A DNA stretch of 64,000 bases from Streptomyces kanamyceticus. GTDB taxonomy: Bacteria > Actinomycetota > Actinomycetes > Streptomycetales > Streptomycetaceae. The notes beneath the pieces were generated by a model. It was not told where the DNA came from. It saw only the letters and a program-made list of their open reading frames with translations, and searched no databases. The stretch lies in assembly GCF_008704495.1 (NCBI RefSeq), contig NZ_CP023699.1, positions 5,704,001 to 5,768,000 of the forward strand. The letters are read 5' to 3'. The position numbers and the translations under genes are program-made. Of this stretch, positions 51,114-60,628 are shown one piece after another (within the stretch, counting starts at the first letter, position 1; each line of letters starts with the position of its first letter).

Positions 51114-54100
51114 GTGGCGGGCGAGACCCCCGACAGGTCGGAGCAGCGGAAGTCGTCGGGGAACCCGACTGCGGAGTCCTCGGCGCCGGGTCCCGAGGAA
51201 CGCGACCCGCGCCTCGCGGTGGCGCGCGAGGCGTCGGCGGCGCGGGAGGACCGGGCGACGGCGGTCTTCTCCACGAAGGCGGTTGCCGACGGGGCGGAGG
51301 CGTCGTCGCCGTCCGGTGACTCCTCGTCCGACGAGACGCCGAAGGGCTCGGCGGAGGGCTCGGCGAACGGCGACGCGCGGCTGCGCGCGGCGGTCGCGGC
51401 GTGGGTCGCGAGCGATGAGCCCGACGCGGATTCCGCGAAGGGCAGCAACGATTCCGCTGACGCGGGGGTTTCGGCGGTCGATGAGGACGCGGCGTCGGCG
51501 GGCGGCGCCGACGCTTCGGCCAAGGCCGACGCGGAGGACGCCGTCCCGGCCGGGGGTGACGCTGCCGCTGCGAAGAGCGACGACGTGACGTCGGGCGCGA
51601 GCGACGGTGTCGCCGCTGAGGGCGGGGGCGTCCCGGCTGAGGCCGATGAGCCTGGCAGGGGCGACGTGCCTGCCGGGGGCGACGCGTCTGGCAGGGCGGA
51701 TGCGCCCGCCAAGGGCGACGCGCCCGCCAAGGGCGATGCCTCGGCCAAGGGCGACGCGCCCGCCAAGGCCGACGCGCCTGCCGGGGGCAACGCGTCTGGC
51801 AGGGCCGATGTGCCCGCCAAGGGCGATGCCTCGGCCAAGGTCGACGCGTCCGCCAAGTCCGATGCGCCCGCCGAGGGCGGCGCGTCTGGCAAGGGCGATG
51901 CCCCGGCTAAGACCGCCGCGTCCGCCGCGGCAGACGCGCCTGCCAAGGGCAACGCGTTCGGCAAGGCTGATGCGTCTGCCAGCGGCGATGCCTCGGCTAA
52001 GGCCGATGCGCCCGCCGTGGCTGACGCGGCAGCCAAGGCCGATGTGCCTGCCAAGGGTGCTGTCCCGGCCAAGGGCGATGCGTCTGGCAGGGCTGATGCG
52101 TCTGCCAGCGGCGATGCCTCGGCTAAGGCCGATGCGTCCGCCGTGGCTGACGCGGCAGCCAAGGCCGATGTGCCTGCCAAGGGTGCTGTCCCGGCCAAGG
52201 GCGATGCGTCTGGCAGGGCTGATGCGTCTGCCAGCGGCGATGCCTCGGCTAAGGCCGATGCGCCCGCCAAGGGCGGCGCGCCTGGGAAGGCCGGTGCGTC
52301 CGTCAAGGGCGAGGCACCTGCCAAGGCCGACGTGCCCGCCGACCGCACCGACCCCGCCCGCACCGACGCCCCCGCCAACCGCACCGACCCCGCCCCCACC
52401 GACGCCCCCGCCAAGAGCACCGCCCCCGGCGTCGACCAAGCCACCGCCGTCTTCAAGGCGCTCTCGCCGAAGTCCGGTGACAAGGCCGCGGGGCAGGGTG
52501 TCGACCAGGCCACCACCATGCTCAAGCTGAGCGATCTCAAGAGCCCGGAGACGAGCTCTGAGAAGGGCTCGGAGAAGGGCTCCGAGAAGGGGGCCGGCGC
52601 CGCCAAGGGCGATGGTGGCAAGGAGACTGCAAAGGGCTCTGCAAAGGTTGAGCGGGAGGCCGAGCGGACCAGTAAGTTCGTCGCGCTCAAGCCGCTCGAC
52701 GCGCCCGCGGCCAAGCCCGCGCCGAAGCCCGAGTCGAAGAGTGAGCAGAAGGGCGACGCGGCAGGCGCAGGCGCCGCCGTGGCCGCTCCCACCGGCCCCG
52801 TGGCGCCCCCGCCGATAGAGCGGACGACGCAACAACCCCTGCCGCCCAAGCCGCCCATCGACCTGCTCGCCGAGCTGACCAACACCCCGCCGCCGCCGGA
52901 GACCCCGACCCGCACCGCCGTGCGCAGGGTGAAGATCTGGACGCCGCTGGTGCTGCTCTTGGTCGTCGTGTTTGCGGTCGTACAGGCCGTGCGTCCGCTG
53001 CCGACGCCGACCCTGGAGCTGACCGCGCGGGAGACCGTCTCCTTCGAGGGAGGCAAGCCGTCCGTGCCGTGGCCGGGCGAGGGCCAGGCGGCGATGGACG
53101 TGAACGGCATCGGGACCTTCGGCACGTCGGGCGAGCAGAAGCCCGTGCCGATCGCGAGCATCGCGAAGGTCATGACCGTCTATCTGATCCTGCGCGACCA
53201 CCCGCTGAAGAAGGGCGAGGAAGGCCCGAAGATCCCGGTCGACGCGGCCGCGCAGAAGCACTACGAGACGGGCAAGCCCGCCAACGAGTCGGTCGTCAAG
53301 GTCACCGAGGGGCAGAAGCTCCCCGAGTACGAGGCCTTGCAGGCGGTCATGCTGCCGTCGGCCAACAACGTGGCCAAGCTCCTTGCCCGCTGGGACACCA
53401 AGAGCAGCTCCGAGGACGAGTTCGTCGCGAAGATGAACAAGACCGCCAAGGAGCTGGGCATGAAGAACACCCACTACACGGACCCCAGCGGCCTGGACAA
53501 GACGACCGTGTCGACCGCCGAGGACCTGGTGAAGCTGGGCCGCGCCGCGATGGAGAACCCGGTCTTCAACGAGATCTCCCGCCAGCCCAGCTACACGGAC
53601 CTCAACGGAGACAAGCAGAAGAACTTCTTCGGCCTCATCCCGACGGTCGCCATCGGCATCAAGACCGGCACCACCACCGCGGCGGGCGGCAACATCCTCT
53701 TCGCCGCGGAGAAGGTGATCGACGGCAAGCGCCAGACGATCATCGGCGCCACCCTCGGCCAGTACGGCGACAACGGCGTGGCCAACATCGACGAGGTCAC
53801 CCGGGTCACCAAGGAGCTCATCGAGGCCGGTCAGGGCGCGCTCAAGGCCAAGACCATAGTGAAGAAGGGCGACGTGGTCGGCCGGGTCGACGACGGGCTC
53901 GGCGGTACGACCCCGGTGGTCGCCACCAAGGACGTCGCCGCGGTGGGCTGGTCGGGTCTGACGGTGAAGCTGGAGCTCGACGCGGAGAAGGGCAAGACGC
54001 TGCCGAACTCGGCGAAGGCCGGGACCAAGGTCGGCGTGCTGAGCGTCGGCGACGGCAAGGGCGGCGCCGTCGAGGTGCCCGTCGCCCTGCAGAAGGATCT

Positions 54101-54143
54101 GAGCGAGCCGTCCTTCGGGTCCAAGCTGACGCGCGTCGGCTGA
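51114..54143 (+). CDS. D-alanyl-D-alanine carboxypeptidase with long repetitive cytoplasmic N-terminus
   Basis: 1009 residues from the GTG at 51114, which has gaggagg seven bases upstream. Residues about 1-600 are low-complexity and rich in A, D, K, G and P, including 42-residue duplications. A TM helix (WTPLVLLLVVVFAVVQAV) follows near 640. The peptidase S11 domain has SIAK (S682, K685), SAN (S749) and KTG (850-852). It trims the terminal D-Ala of peptidoglycan stem peptides. The long cytoplasmic part is far beyond a usual DacA and might be a phosphorylation or scaffold region. Confidence 0.88.
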   Translation: MAGETPDRSEQRKSSGNPTAESSAPGPEERDPRLAVAREASAAREDRATAVFSTKAVADGAEASSPSGDSSSDETPKGSAEGSANGDARLRAAVAAWVASDEPDADSAKGSNDSADAGVSAVDEDAASAGGADASAKADAEDAVPAGGDAAAAKSDDVTSGASDGVAAEGGGVPAEADEPGRGDVPAGGDASGRADAPAKGDAPAKGDASAKGDAPAKADAPAGGNASGRADVPAKGDASAKVDASAKSDAPAEGGASGKGDAPAKTAASAAADAPAKGNAFGKADASASGDASAKADAPAVADAAAKADVPAKGAVPAKGDASGRADASASGDASAKADASAVADAAAKADVPAKGAVPAKGDASGRADASASGDASAKADAPAKGGAPGKAGASVKGEAPAKADVPADRTDPARTDAPANRTDPAPTDAPAKSTAPGVDQATAVFKALSPKSGDKAAGQGVDQATTMLKLSDLKSPETSSEKGSEKGSEKGAGAAKGDGGKETAKGSAKVEREAERTSKFVALKPLDAPAAKPAPKPESKSEQKGDAAGAGAAVAAPTGPVAPPPIERTTQQPLPPKPPIDLLAELTNTPPPPETPTRTAVRRVKIWTPLVLLLVVVFAVVQAVRPLPTPTLELTARETVSFEGGKPSVPWPGEGQAAMDVNGIGTFGTSGEQKPVPIASIAKVMTVYLILRDHPLKKGEEGPKIPVDAAAQKHYETGKPANESVVKVTEGQKLPEYEALQAVMLPSANNVAKLLARWDTKSSSEDEFVAKMNKTAKELGMKNTHYTDPSGLDKTTVSTAEDLVKLGRAAMENPVFNEISRQPSYTDLNGDKQKNFFGLIPTVAIGIKTGTTTAAGGNILFAAEKVIDGKRQTIIGATLGQYGDNGVANIDEVTRVTKELIEAGQGALKAKTIVKKGDVVGRVDDGLGGTTPVVATKDVAAVGWSGLTVKLELDAEKGKTLPNSAKAGTKVGVLSVGDGKGGAVEVPVALQKDLSEPSFGSKLTRVG
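51966..52263 (+). repeat. 126-bp coding tandem duplication
   Basis: Units begin at 51966, 52092 and 52218 (third partial). The first two are nearly identical over 126 bp, i.e. 42 codons of (A/G)KADA-type sequence. The wider region 51640-52330 is a degenerate array of gccaagggcgatgcg-like 24-30 bp units. Near-identity implies recent expansion. Confidence 0.8.
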
Positions 54144-54200
54144 CGACCAGGGACGACGCGAGGACGACGCGAGCGAACGAGCGGCCGGAGCGGGCCGCAC

Positions 54201-54243
54201 ACCGGCGGGGGCGGGCCCAGCGACTGGGTCCGCCCCCGCCGGT
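54201..54243. terminator. Long GC-rich hairpin after carboxypeptidase gene
   Basis: accggcgggggcgggcccag (54201-54220) and its complement (54224-54243, one G-T pair) with a 3-nt loop. A U tract is lacking, as is common in Streptomyces terminators. Confidence 0.75.
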
Positions 54244-54360
54244 GCGTGCTAGCGTCAGAAGTTCGGGGAGTAGTACGCCGGGGCTGAGGACGGGGTGTTC
54301 CGGGACGGACCCCTCGTCGGCTCGACCCCATGGACGGGAACGACACGGGGAGAGCCTCCA

Positions 54361-56226
54361 GTGGCAACAGCGGAGCCGACGCGCGCCGACGACGACGCCG
54401 GGCCGGACAGCGGCAGCGACAGCGGCGGCAGTGGGACACACGACGTCGCTACGCGGACGAAGCTACCCGCGCAGCGCCGCATCCCCGCCTCCCCTCCGCA
54501 GGCCGAAGCGTGGCCGAAGCGGTTCCTGCGCCATCCGGTGACCATCACGACGATCGTGGCCGGAGTGCTGCACGTCGCCTGGTTCTTCGTCTTCGCCAAC
54601 AGCGGCGGTGACCTCGCCGCGCAGGACGCCTGGGCGGAGTTCGTCGGACGGCATCCCGACTCGGCGTACAACCTCGCCTGGTACGGCGGCATGCACCCGG
54701 TCTCGTACAGCGTCGTCTCGCCGTATCTGATGTCGGTGCTCGGCGTGCGCTCGACGATGATGGTCGCCGGGACCGTGTCCGCCGCGCTGCTCACGCTGAT
54801 CCTGATGCGCAGCCGTGCGGTGAAGGGGCTGTTCTGGCCCGTCGCCGTGGGCGTCTTCGCGTTGGTGTGCAACGCCATATCGGGCCGTGTGACCTACGGC
54901 CTCGGGCAGATGTTCGCGCTGGCCGCGGTCGCGGCCGTGTTCTGCTGGCCGCACCGCTGGCGCTACAAGCGGTGGGCGAAGGCCCTGGTCGCCGCGCCGT
55001 GCGCGGCGCTCGCGACGATGGGCAGCCCGGTGGCGGGGCTCTTCGTGGGCTTCGTCGCCGTCGCGCTGTTCCTCAGCAAGCGCTACTTCGGCGCGTTCGC
55101 GCTGGGGCTCGCGCCCACCGTGGTCGTCGGTGTCTCCGCGTGGCTCTTCCCCTTCTCCGGCACGCAGCCGATGTCGTTCGGCTCGGCGTCGCTGCCGCTG
55201 GTCCTCGCGGGGGCCGTCTACTACGTCTCGCCCAAGCAGTGGAAGACGGCGCGGATCGTCGCGCTCGTGTACGCGGCGTTCGTGCTCGGCGTCTGGGTGA
55301 TCAGCTCGCAGATCGGCTCCAACATCACCCGCCTCGCGATGTCCTTCGCGGGCGTCGCGCTGCTGGCCGCGCTGCCCTACGTCGTGCCGAAGTCCCGCAA
55401 GTGGTACGTGCTCGTCCTGGCACTCGCCAGTTTCACCGGCTGGCTCGGGTACAAGACCGTCGACGACATCGTGCACACCTCGCCCACCGCTTCCTGGACG
55501 CGTGAGCTGGCGCCGCTGGTCAACGAGTTGCAGGAGGTCGACGCCGTGAAGGGCCGCGTCGAGGTCGTGCCGGCGCGCAGCCACCGCGAGGCGTCCGCGC
55601 TCGCCCCGTACGTGAACCTCGCCCGCGGCTGGAACCGCCAGGCGGACATGGAGCGCAACCCGCTCTTCTACGACGACACCCTGAACTCGGCGAACTACCA
55701 CGAGTGGCTGCAGCGCTGGGCCATCCACTACGTCGTGGTGCCCAAGGGCGAGCCCGACGGCGACGGCGGCAAGCGCGAGGCGGCGCTCGTCGAGAAGGGC
55801 CTGCCGTACCTCAAGCAGGTGTGGGTCGACGAGAACTGGCAGCTGTACGAGGTCACCGACCCGGCGCCGCTCGCCGAGCCGAACGCCGTCGTCCAGCGCG
55901 CCGAGCAGGGCGAGATGACGCTCCGGGTGACCAAGCCGGGGCGGATCACGATCCGCATCCCGTACTCGCCGTGGCTGAGCATCGTCGACTCCCGCGGCAA
56001 GGGCGTCGAGCGTCCCAAGGAGACCGAGGCGTCCAAGAGCCGCAGGGCGGACGACGACTCGCGCCCCAAGGAGTACGAGAACGTCAACGGCTGTCTGATG
56101 GAGGCCGCGGAGGACGGCGAGGGCGACAAGTGGACGGAGCTGATCGCTCCGAAGGCGGGCACCTACCGGCTCGGCGCGCCCTACCAACTGCCGCGCGGCA
56201 CGGCCTGCCCCGAGGGACTGCGCTGA
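54361..56226 (+). CDS. Polytopic membrane protein of unknown function
   Basis: 621 residues from a GTG at 54361. A basic/acidic cytoplasmic N-terminus (about 50 residues) is followed by about ten TM helices (TTIVAGVLHVAWFFVFANS through VLALASFTGWLGY), then a 220-residue extracellular domain (HYVVVPKGEPDG, QVWVDENWQLYEVTD). The architecture resembles GT-C-type glycosyltransferase or arabinosyl-type membrane proteins, but a catalytic DD or DE motif is not clear. It follows the carboxypeptidase in the same direction, suggesting an envelope role. Confidence 0.8.
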   Translation: MATAEPTRADDDAGPDSGSDSGGSGTHDVATRTKLPAQRRIPASPPQAEAWPKRFLRHPVTITTIVAGVLHVAWFFVFANSGGDLAAQDAWAEFVGRHPDSAYNLAWYGGMHPVSYSVVSPYLMSVLGVRSTMMVAGTVSAALLTLILMRSRAVKGLFWPVAVGVFALVCNAISGRVTYGLGQMFALAAVAAVFCWPHRWRYKRWAKALVAAPCAALATMGSPVAGLFVGFVAVALFLSKRYFGAFALGLAPTVVVGVSAWLFPFSGTQPMSFGSASLPLVLAGAVYYVSPKQWKTARIVALVYAAFVLGVWVISSQIGSNITRLAMSFAGVALLAALPYVVPKSRKWYVLVLALASFTGWLGYKTVDDIVHTSPTASWTRELAPLVNELQEVDAVKGRVEVVPARSHREASALAPYVNLARGWNRQADMERNPLFYDDTLNSANYHEWLQRWAIHYVVVPKGEPDGDGGKREAALVEKGLPYLKQVWVDENWQLYEVTDPAPLAEPNAVVQRAEQGEMTLRVTKPGRITIRIPYSPWLSIVDSRGKGVERPKETEASKSRRADDDSRPKEYENVNGCLMEAAEDGEGDKWTELIAPKAGTYRLGAPYQLPRGTACPEGLR

Positions 56227-56253
56227 GGGTTGCGCCGGGGCGCCCCGGCGGGG

Positions 56254-57546
56254 TCAGCCGCCCGGGGGCGCGCAGACGCCCGACTCGGGCGGCCCGGCCC
56301 GTCCGGCATCCGGCGCGGCCTGCTCGCGTACGGTGTCGAGCTCTTCCAGGAGCGTGTCGAGGCGGGCGCCCGCCGGGTCCTTGAAGTACTGCAGGACGGC
56401 GCGGTGGAACGCGTCGCGCAGCCCGGGCGGCATGACGTCCGAGGCGTCGAAGCAGAGGGTGCGGGCCTGCTCTGTGAGGATCTTCGCGATGCGTCCGCCG
56501 GTCGGGTCGGTGGGCTGCGGGTCGGTGGCGGCGGGGAACAGCGGCCGCAGTTCCGGCGCGGCCTCGGCCCGCCAGAGGGAGCGCGCGGTGCTTCCCGACA
56601 GGCGCTCGACGAGCTCGCGGGCCCGCCGGTCGTCGCTGAACACGGCTGCCATGTCGCCCGCCACCTCGTAGGCGCCGTCGTTGGCGGCGGGCCCGGGCAG
56701 GAAGCCCGCCGACGGGTCCACGCGGACCTCGCGGTCCGCGTAGACGTACCGGATGAAGGCGCTCTGGTGTTCGTGGGTGCAGCGCGGTGAGAGGGAGCCG
56801 AGCAGGCCGCGCGCCGTTCCGCCCGGGCCGGTTTTCCCCTCGTACGAGGTGGTCAGGGACTGGTCGATGGATGCGGGGGAGCGCTTGCCGAGCAGTGCGG
56901 CCCAGGTCGTCCAGGCCGCGCGGACCCGCGGGTCGCGCCAGCTGAGCCGTCCGGTGGCCCACCGGGCGTAGACGCCGGGGCCCGAGCGGTGCAGCAGGAT
57001 GTCCTCGATCCAATCGGTGCCCGGCCAGCCCGACGTGGCCTGCGAGGCCAGGCCCACGCACCAGTCGGGGGACGCGGCGGAGCGGCCCTCGTCGCTCCAC
57101 ACCAGGCTCTTGAGGTCGACCTTCAGGGGCACCCAGTAGGTGTGGCGGGCGCCGTCGAGGTCGTGGGCGGGCGCCCAGGGCGGATAGGCGCGGGCGGCGG
57201 CCGCGGCGGCGACGTCGTCGAGGGCCTTGAGGCGGTTGGCGCGGGCGTACTCGGTGAGCTCGCCGATGCTGTTGAGGATCGCCACGTCCGGCGGCGCGTC
57301 GGCCTCCAGCTGGGCGACGAGCGTCTCGCGCAGGGAGCGGGTCCCCTGGTAGGCGTACCGCTGCCCGGTGCCGTCGTCGAGCCGGTGCAGCATCGCCTCG
57401 AAGGCCTCGCCCTCGGCACCCGTCCACGGTCCGAGGACGACGAGCGTCGTCGGCCGCTCACCACCACAGGCACCGGCGCCGAACGCGGTGACGACGAGGA
57501 GGCAGGCCGCGAGGAGGGCGCGGAGCCCCGCGCGGGTCCGGCTCAC
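56254..57546 (-). CDS. Solute-binding lipoprotein (GlnH-position protein of PknG-type operon)
   Basis: 430 residues. Signal sequence ALLAACLLVVTAFGAGAC-GG ends in a lipobox cysteine. The mature part is an ABC-type extracellular solute-binding protein (TLVVLGPWTGAEGEAFEAML, DVAILNSIGELTEYA, GYP-like FLPGPAANDGAYEVAGDMAAVF). It is the last of the operon; its GTG overlaps the preceding stop by four bases. No permease genes follow, so a sensing rather than transport role is likely, as for GlnH next to PknG. Ligand unknown. Confidence 0.85.
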   Translation of the reverse strand: MSRTRAGLRALLAACLLVVTAFGAGACGGERPTTLVVLGPWTGAEGEAFEAMLHRLDDGTGQRYAYQGTRSLRETLVAQLEADAPPDVAILNSIGELTEYARANRLKALDDVAAAAAARAYPPWAPAHDLDGARHTYWVPLKVDLKSLVWSDEGRSAASPDWCVGLASQATSGWPGTDWIEDILLHRSGPGVYARWATGRLSWRDPRVRAAWTTWAALLGKRSPASIDQSLTTSYEGKTGPGGTARGLLGSLSPRCTHEHQSAFIRYVYADREVRVDPSAGFLPGPAANDGAYEVAGDMAAVFSDDRRARELVERLSGSTARSLWRAEAAPELRPLFPAATDPQPTDPTGGRIAKILTEQARTLCFDASDVMPPGLRDAFHRAVLQYFKDPAGARLDTLLEELDTVREQAAPDAGRAGPPESGVCAPPGG

Positions 57547-59150
57547 GCGGCGGCCCCCGAGCGGCGGGCGATGAGGACGTACTCGCGGCGGTAGGTGTGC
57601 AGTGCGGCGCCCATCAGGGCCGCGGCGAGCAGGCCCGTGGGCAGTACCCAGGGTGCGGCGCCGTCCAGGGCGGACAGTCGTCCGGCGGCCAGTTCGTCCT
57701 GGGCGCGGCCCGCCAGGGAGTCGATGAGCAGGCGGTGCGGGCGGCCGAAGGGGCGTTCGTCGCGGGTGCTCTCGATGCGTGGCGAGGTCCGCTCCGACAG
57801 CTCGCCCGCCACCTCGGTGACGCGCTGCTGCGCGCGCTGGGCGAGCACCGCGTCGGCCGTCAGGAACGGCACGGCGAGCAGCAGCGGCGCCGCCGCGAGG
57901 AGGAGCGGGACGCTGCCGAAGCGCAGCCGGAAGCGGTGGTGGAGGAAGAGCTGGGTGCGCCACAGGCCGCGGCAGAGCAGCCCGATGGCGAGCACGGCGA
58001 CGGAGCAGGACACGAGCACCCCGGCGCCGGGTGCCGCACGGTCCGCGAGCCTGCCGCGCAGGCTCCGCTCCAGCGTCGAGATGCGGTCCACCACGGCGGT
58101 CGCGTCGGATCCCCTGGTGTGCGGGCACGGCGGATAGCCGCCGGAGTCCTTGCCCCGGTCCTTCGGCGACGTGGTCGCGGGCGGGGAGCAGAGCATGCTG
58201 CGGGCGTACGAGAGTCCGGCGTCCCGCAGCGCCGGGTCCCCGACGTTGCTCTGCGCGAACGCGATCCAGTTGCCGTAGTCGACGACGAGCCCGGAGATGA
58301 CGTCGAGGTCCTGGCGTTCCGGGGTGGTCAGGGCGCCGCCGCGGGCCACCTGGTTGAGGCTCTGGGCGGCGCGGGCGGTGCGGGTCCGGTACCGGTTGCT
58401 GAGTCCGCCGAGCCGCACCGCGTCCCCGGCCGCCAGGCTCTGCCCGGCCTCGCGGTCGGCGATGCGCAGGGACATCTCGGCGTCGGCGAGGGAGACGAGG
58501 GCGGGCGTGAGGCGGTCGCGCAGGGCCGCGGAGTCCGCGCGGACCTCGGCGTAGGCCCAGCCGAAGGAGGCGGCCGCGACGACGGTGAGCAGCGGCAGAG
58601 CGATCATCCGGTCGCGCAGGTAGGCGCGGTTGCGGGGCTGTTGGGTGAGGGGCGGGGGCCAGACGTAGCGGTGCAGCCTGCGCAGCAGGTCGGTGGCGAT
58701 CAGGCGGGTGGTGTGCAGGGGGCCGGTGTGCGGGGGGCCGGTGTGTGGCGGGTCGGTGTGTGGCGGGGTAGTGCGCGGCGGGTCGGTGTGCGGCGGGTCT
58801 GTCCCTGTGGGGTCTGCTCCTGCGGGGTCTGTCCCTGCGGGGTCTGCTCCTGCGGGGTCTGCTCCTGCGGGGTCTGTCCCTGCGGGGTCTGCTCCTGCGG
58901 GGTCTGTCCCTGCGGGGTCTGCTCCTGCGGGGTCTGTCCCTGCGGGGTCTGCTCCTGCGGGGTCTGCTCCTGCGGGGTCTGCTCCTGCGGGGTCTGCTCC
59001 TGCGGGGTCCGCTTCTGCGGGGTCCGCTCCCGCGCGGTCTGCTCCTGCGGGGTCCGCTCCCGCGCGGTCTGCTCCTGCGGGGTCCGCTCCCGCGCGGTCT
59101 GTCCCTGCGCGGTCCGCTCCCGCGCGGTCCGCTCCCGCGCTGCCCGTCAC
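57543..59150 (-). CDS. Four-TM membrane protein with pentapeptide-repeat N-terminus (GlnX-position)
   Basis: 535 residues from the GTG at 59150 that overlaps the vWA stop (GTGA). Residues 5-119 are 23 copies of AGADP/AGTDP/AGADR, then a PHT-rich linker. TM1 is near 182-200 (MIALPLLTVVAAASFGWAY), followed by a large extracytoplasmic domain, then three helices (VLVSCSVAVLAIGLLC, VPLLLAAAPLLLAVPFL, WVLPTGLLAAALMGAAL). This topology and its location match GlnX of mycobacterial pknG operons, which links an external binding protein to the kinase. The repeat is specific to this gene. Confidence 0.8.
   Translation of the reverse strand: MTGSAGADRAGADRAGTDRAGADPAGADRAGADPAGADRAGADPAEADPAGADPAGADPAGADPAGADPAGTDPAGADPAGTDPAGADPAGTDPAGADPAGADPAGTDPAGADPTGTDPPHTDPPRTTPPHTDPPHTGPPHTGPLHTTRLIATDLLRRLHRYVWPPPLTQQPRNRAYLRDRMIALPLLTVVAAASFGWAYAEVRADSAALRDRLTPALVSLADAEMSLRIADREAGQSLAAGDAVRLGGLSNRYRTRTARAAQSLNQVARGGALTTPERQDLDVISGLVVDYGNWIAFAQSNVGDPALRDAGLSYARSMLCSPPATTSPKDRGKDSGGYPPCPHTRGSDATAVVDRISTLERSLRGRLADRAAPGAGVLVSCSVAVLAIGLLCRGLWRTQLFLHHRFRLRFGSVPLLLAAAPLLLAVPFLTADAVLAQRAQQRVTEVAGELSERTSPRIESTRDERPFGRPHRLLIDSLAGRAQDELAAGRLSALDGAAPWVLPTGLLAAALMGAALHTYRREYVLIARRSGAAA
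58794..59138. repeat. 15-bp tandem repeat, 23 units, in coding sequence
   Basis: Units of 15 bp (gctcctgcggggtct, gtccctgcggggtct and variants). They encode AGADP/AGTDP on the minus strand. The opposite strand is open in every frame too, a trivial effect of a repeat whose length is a multiple of three. Interruptions of cgg to cgc change P to R toward the protein start. Length variation between strains is expected. Confidence 0.85.
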
Positions 59151-60628
59151 CGCGTGCCGCCCGGCCGCCGGGTGTGGGCGATACGGGCGTCCGGCAGGAC
59201 CGTGGTGCTCGACTGGATGCGGGCGGCCTCCACGTCGAACTTCGCTATGTGGTCGAGGAGTTCGACCTCGCCGCGCGAGGCGTCGCGGACCCGGACGAGG
59301 CGGCGCAGATGGTCGCGCATCGCCGCGTCGCCGACCGCGTCGGCGAGCCGCCAGGCAGTTCCGAGCAGCTCCTCCGCGGCCGCTCTGTCGTCGCGCTTGA
59401 GCGCTCTGCACGCCTCCTCGAACGTGCCGTGCAGCTCCTCCATGTGCTGGTAGTGGGAGACCTGCGGGTCCAGGCGGCTGTACAGGTCGGCGTCGTCCGT
59501 CCAGCGCGTCAACACCTGAACGGGAGGCGGGAGTTCGAGGTTCTCCGGCCGGTCCGCGGTGACCTCCACCTCGGTGAGCAGCAGTTCCTTGCCGAGCTGC
59601 GCCGGGTCGTAGGGCGCGCCGACGCCGATGAGGTAGGCGCGGGTCTCCGTGCCGCACGGCGGCAGCTCGTACTCGTGGACGGGGCCGCCCGCGCCCGCCC
59701 CGACACCGGCGAGGTCGATGTGTGCGGGCGTGAGCGCGGCCCGGGTGGGGTGGACCTGTTCGAACAGGTGCGGGTGGGCGCCCGCCCGGTGGGTGAGGCG
59801 AAGGCGCAACCCGGTGACGTCGCGTTCGGCGGCCCGCCCGGCGAGCGCCGCCAGCTCGTCGGGCAGCCGCGTCAGATCCGCGACGGCGCGGGTCCGCCCG
59901 CTCAACGCGCCCGTGATCAGCAGGAGTTCGTCGGTCTCCCAGGCGTCCCCGATGCCGACCACGTCGCAGTCGAAGGCGCCCGCGCACCGCTCGACGCGCC
60001 CGCGCAGCTCGTCGACCGTCTCGTAGCCGGGCTCGTTCCTGCCGTCGGTGAGCAGCAGCGCATGGCGTACGTACGCGGGGGACGCGGGTGACGCGGCGGC
60101 CGGGAGCTCGCGGAAGAGGCGCGCCGCGCGCTCCAGCCAGGTGCCCATCGCGGTGCCGCCGCCCGGGGTGCACTCGCGCAGCGCGGCCTCGGCGGCGGCC
60201 CGCGATTCGGCGCTCGCGACGGCGAGGCCGGGGCGCCTGGGGTAGATCATGGTGGCCCGGTCGGCCCCGGCGACCAGTGCGAAGAACGCCCCGTCCGGGA
60301 TGCGGGCGAGCGCGCTGACGGCGGCGGCGCGGGCGGCGGCGAGCCTGCTCGGCGGGATCACCATCGAGGACGAGTGGTCGATGAGGAGGACCTCGGCGAG
60401 GCGGGGGCCCGACACGGGGTCGCGCCGGGCGGGTACGTAGGCGGCGTGCGCGGCGTGCGCGGCGCCCGGCCTGCGCACGGTCACCGTCACGACCGCGTAC
60501 ATCCGCGCCGCCTCCTCGGTGTGCGGGGCGCGCGGGCGCGGCAGTTCGACGACCTGGCTCACCTCCAGGTCGATCGCGGCGCGGGCGCGCTCGCTCCGAT
60601 CCAGTTCCTGATCTTCGTGCCGAACCAT
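59147..60628 (-). CDS. von Willebrand factor A domain protein
   Basis: 493 residues. The vWA domain (about 75-245) holds the MIDAS motif DHSSS at 84-88, then TPGGGTAMGTWL and LLTDGRNE. The C-terminal half is beta-rich with DRPENLELPPPVQV. Cytoplasmic (no signal). The ATG at 60628 lies inside the kinase gene (70-base overlap). Its presence between kinase and membrane protein suggests a metal-dependent adaptor or substrate for the kinase. Confidence 0.9.
   Translation of the reverse strand: MVRHEDQELDRSERARAAIDLEVSQVVELPRPRAPHTEEAARMYAVVTVTVRRPGAAHAAHAAYVPARRDPVSGPRLAEVLLIDHSSSMVIPPSRLAAARAAAVSALARIPDGAFFALVAGADRATMIYPRRPGLAVASAESRAAAEAALRECTPGGGTAMGTWLERAARLFRELPAAASPASPAYVRHALLLTDGRNEPGYETVDELRGRVERCAGAFDCDVVGIGDAWETDELLLITGALSGRTRAVADLTRLPDELAALAGRAAERDVTGLRLRLTHRAGAHPHLFEQVHPTRAALTPAHIDLAGVGAGAGGPVHEYELPPCGTETRAYLIGVGAPYDPAQLGKELLLTEVEVTADRPENLELPPPVQVLTRWTDDADLYSRLDPQVSHYQHMEELHGTFEEACRALKRDDRAAAEELLGTAWRLADAVGDAAMRDHLRRLVRVRDASRGEVELLDHIAKFDVEAARIQSSTTVLPDARIAHTRRPGGTR

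Noticed and set aside
58693..59453. Plus-strand proteins rich in GSAPAGSVPAGS
   Set aside because: Product of the 15-bp repeat read on the wrong strand; the minus-strand gene has coupled starts and transmembrane segments.
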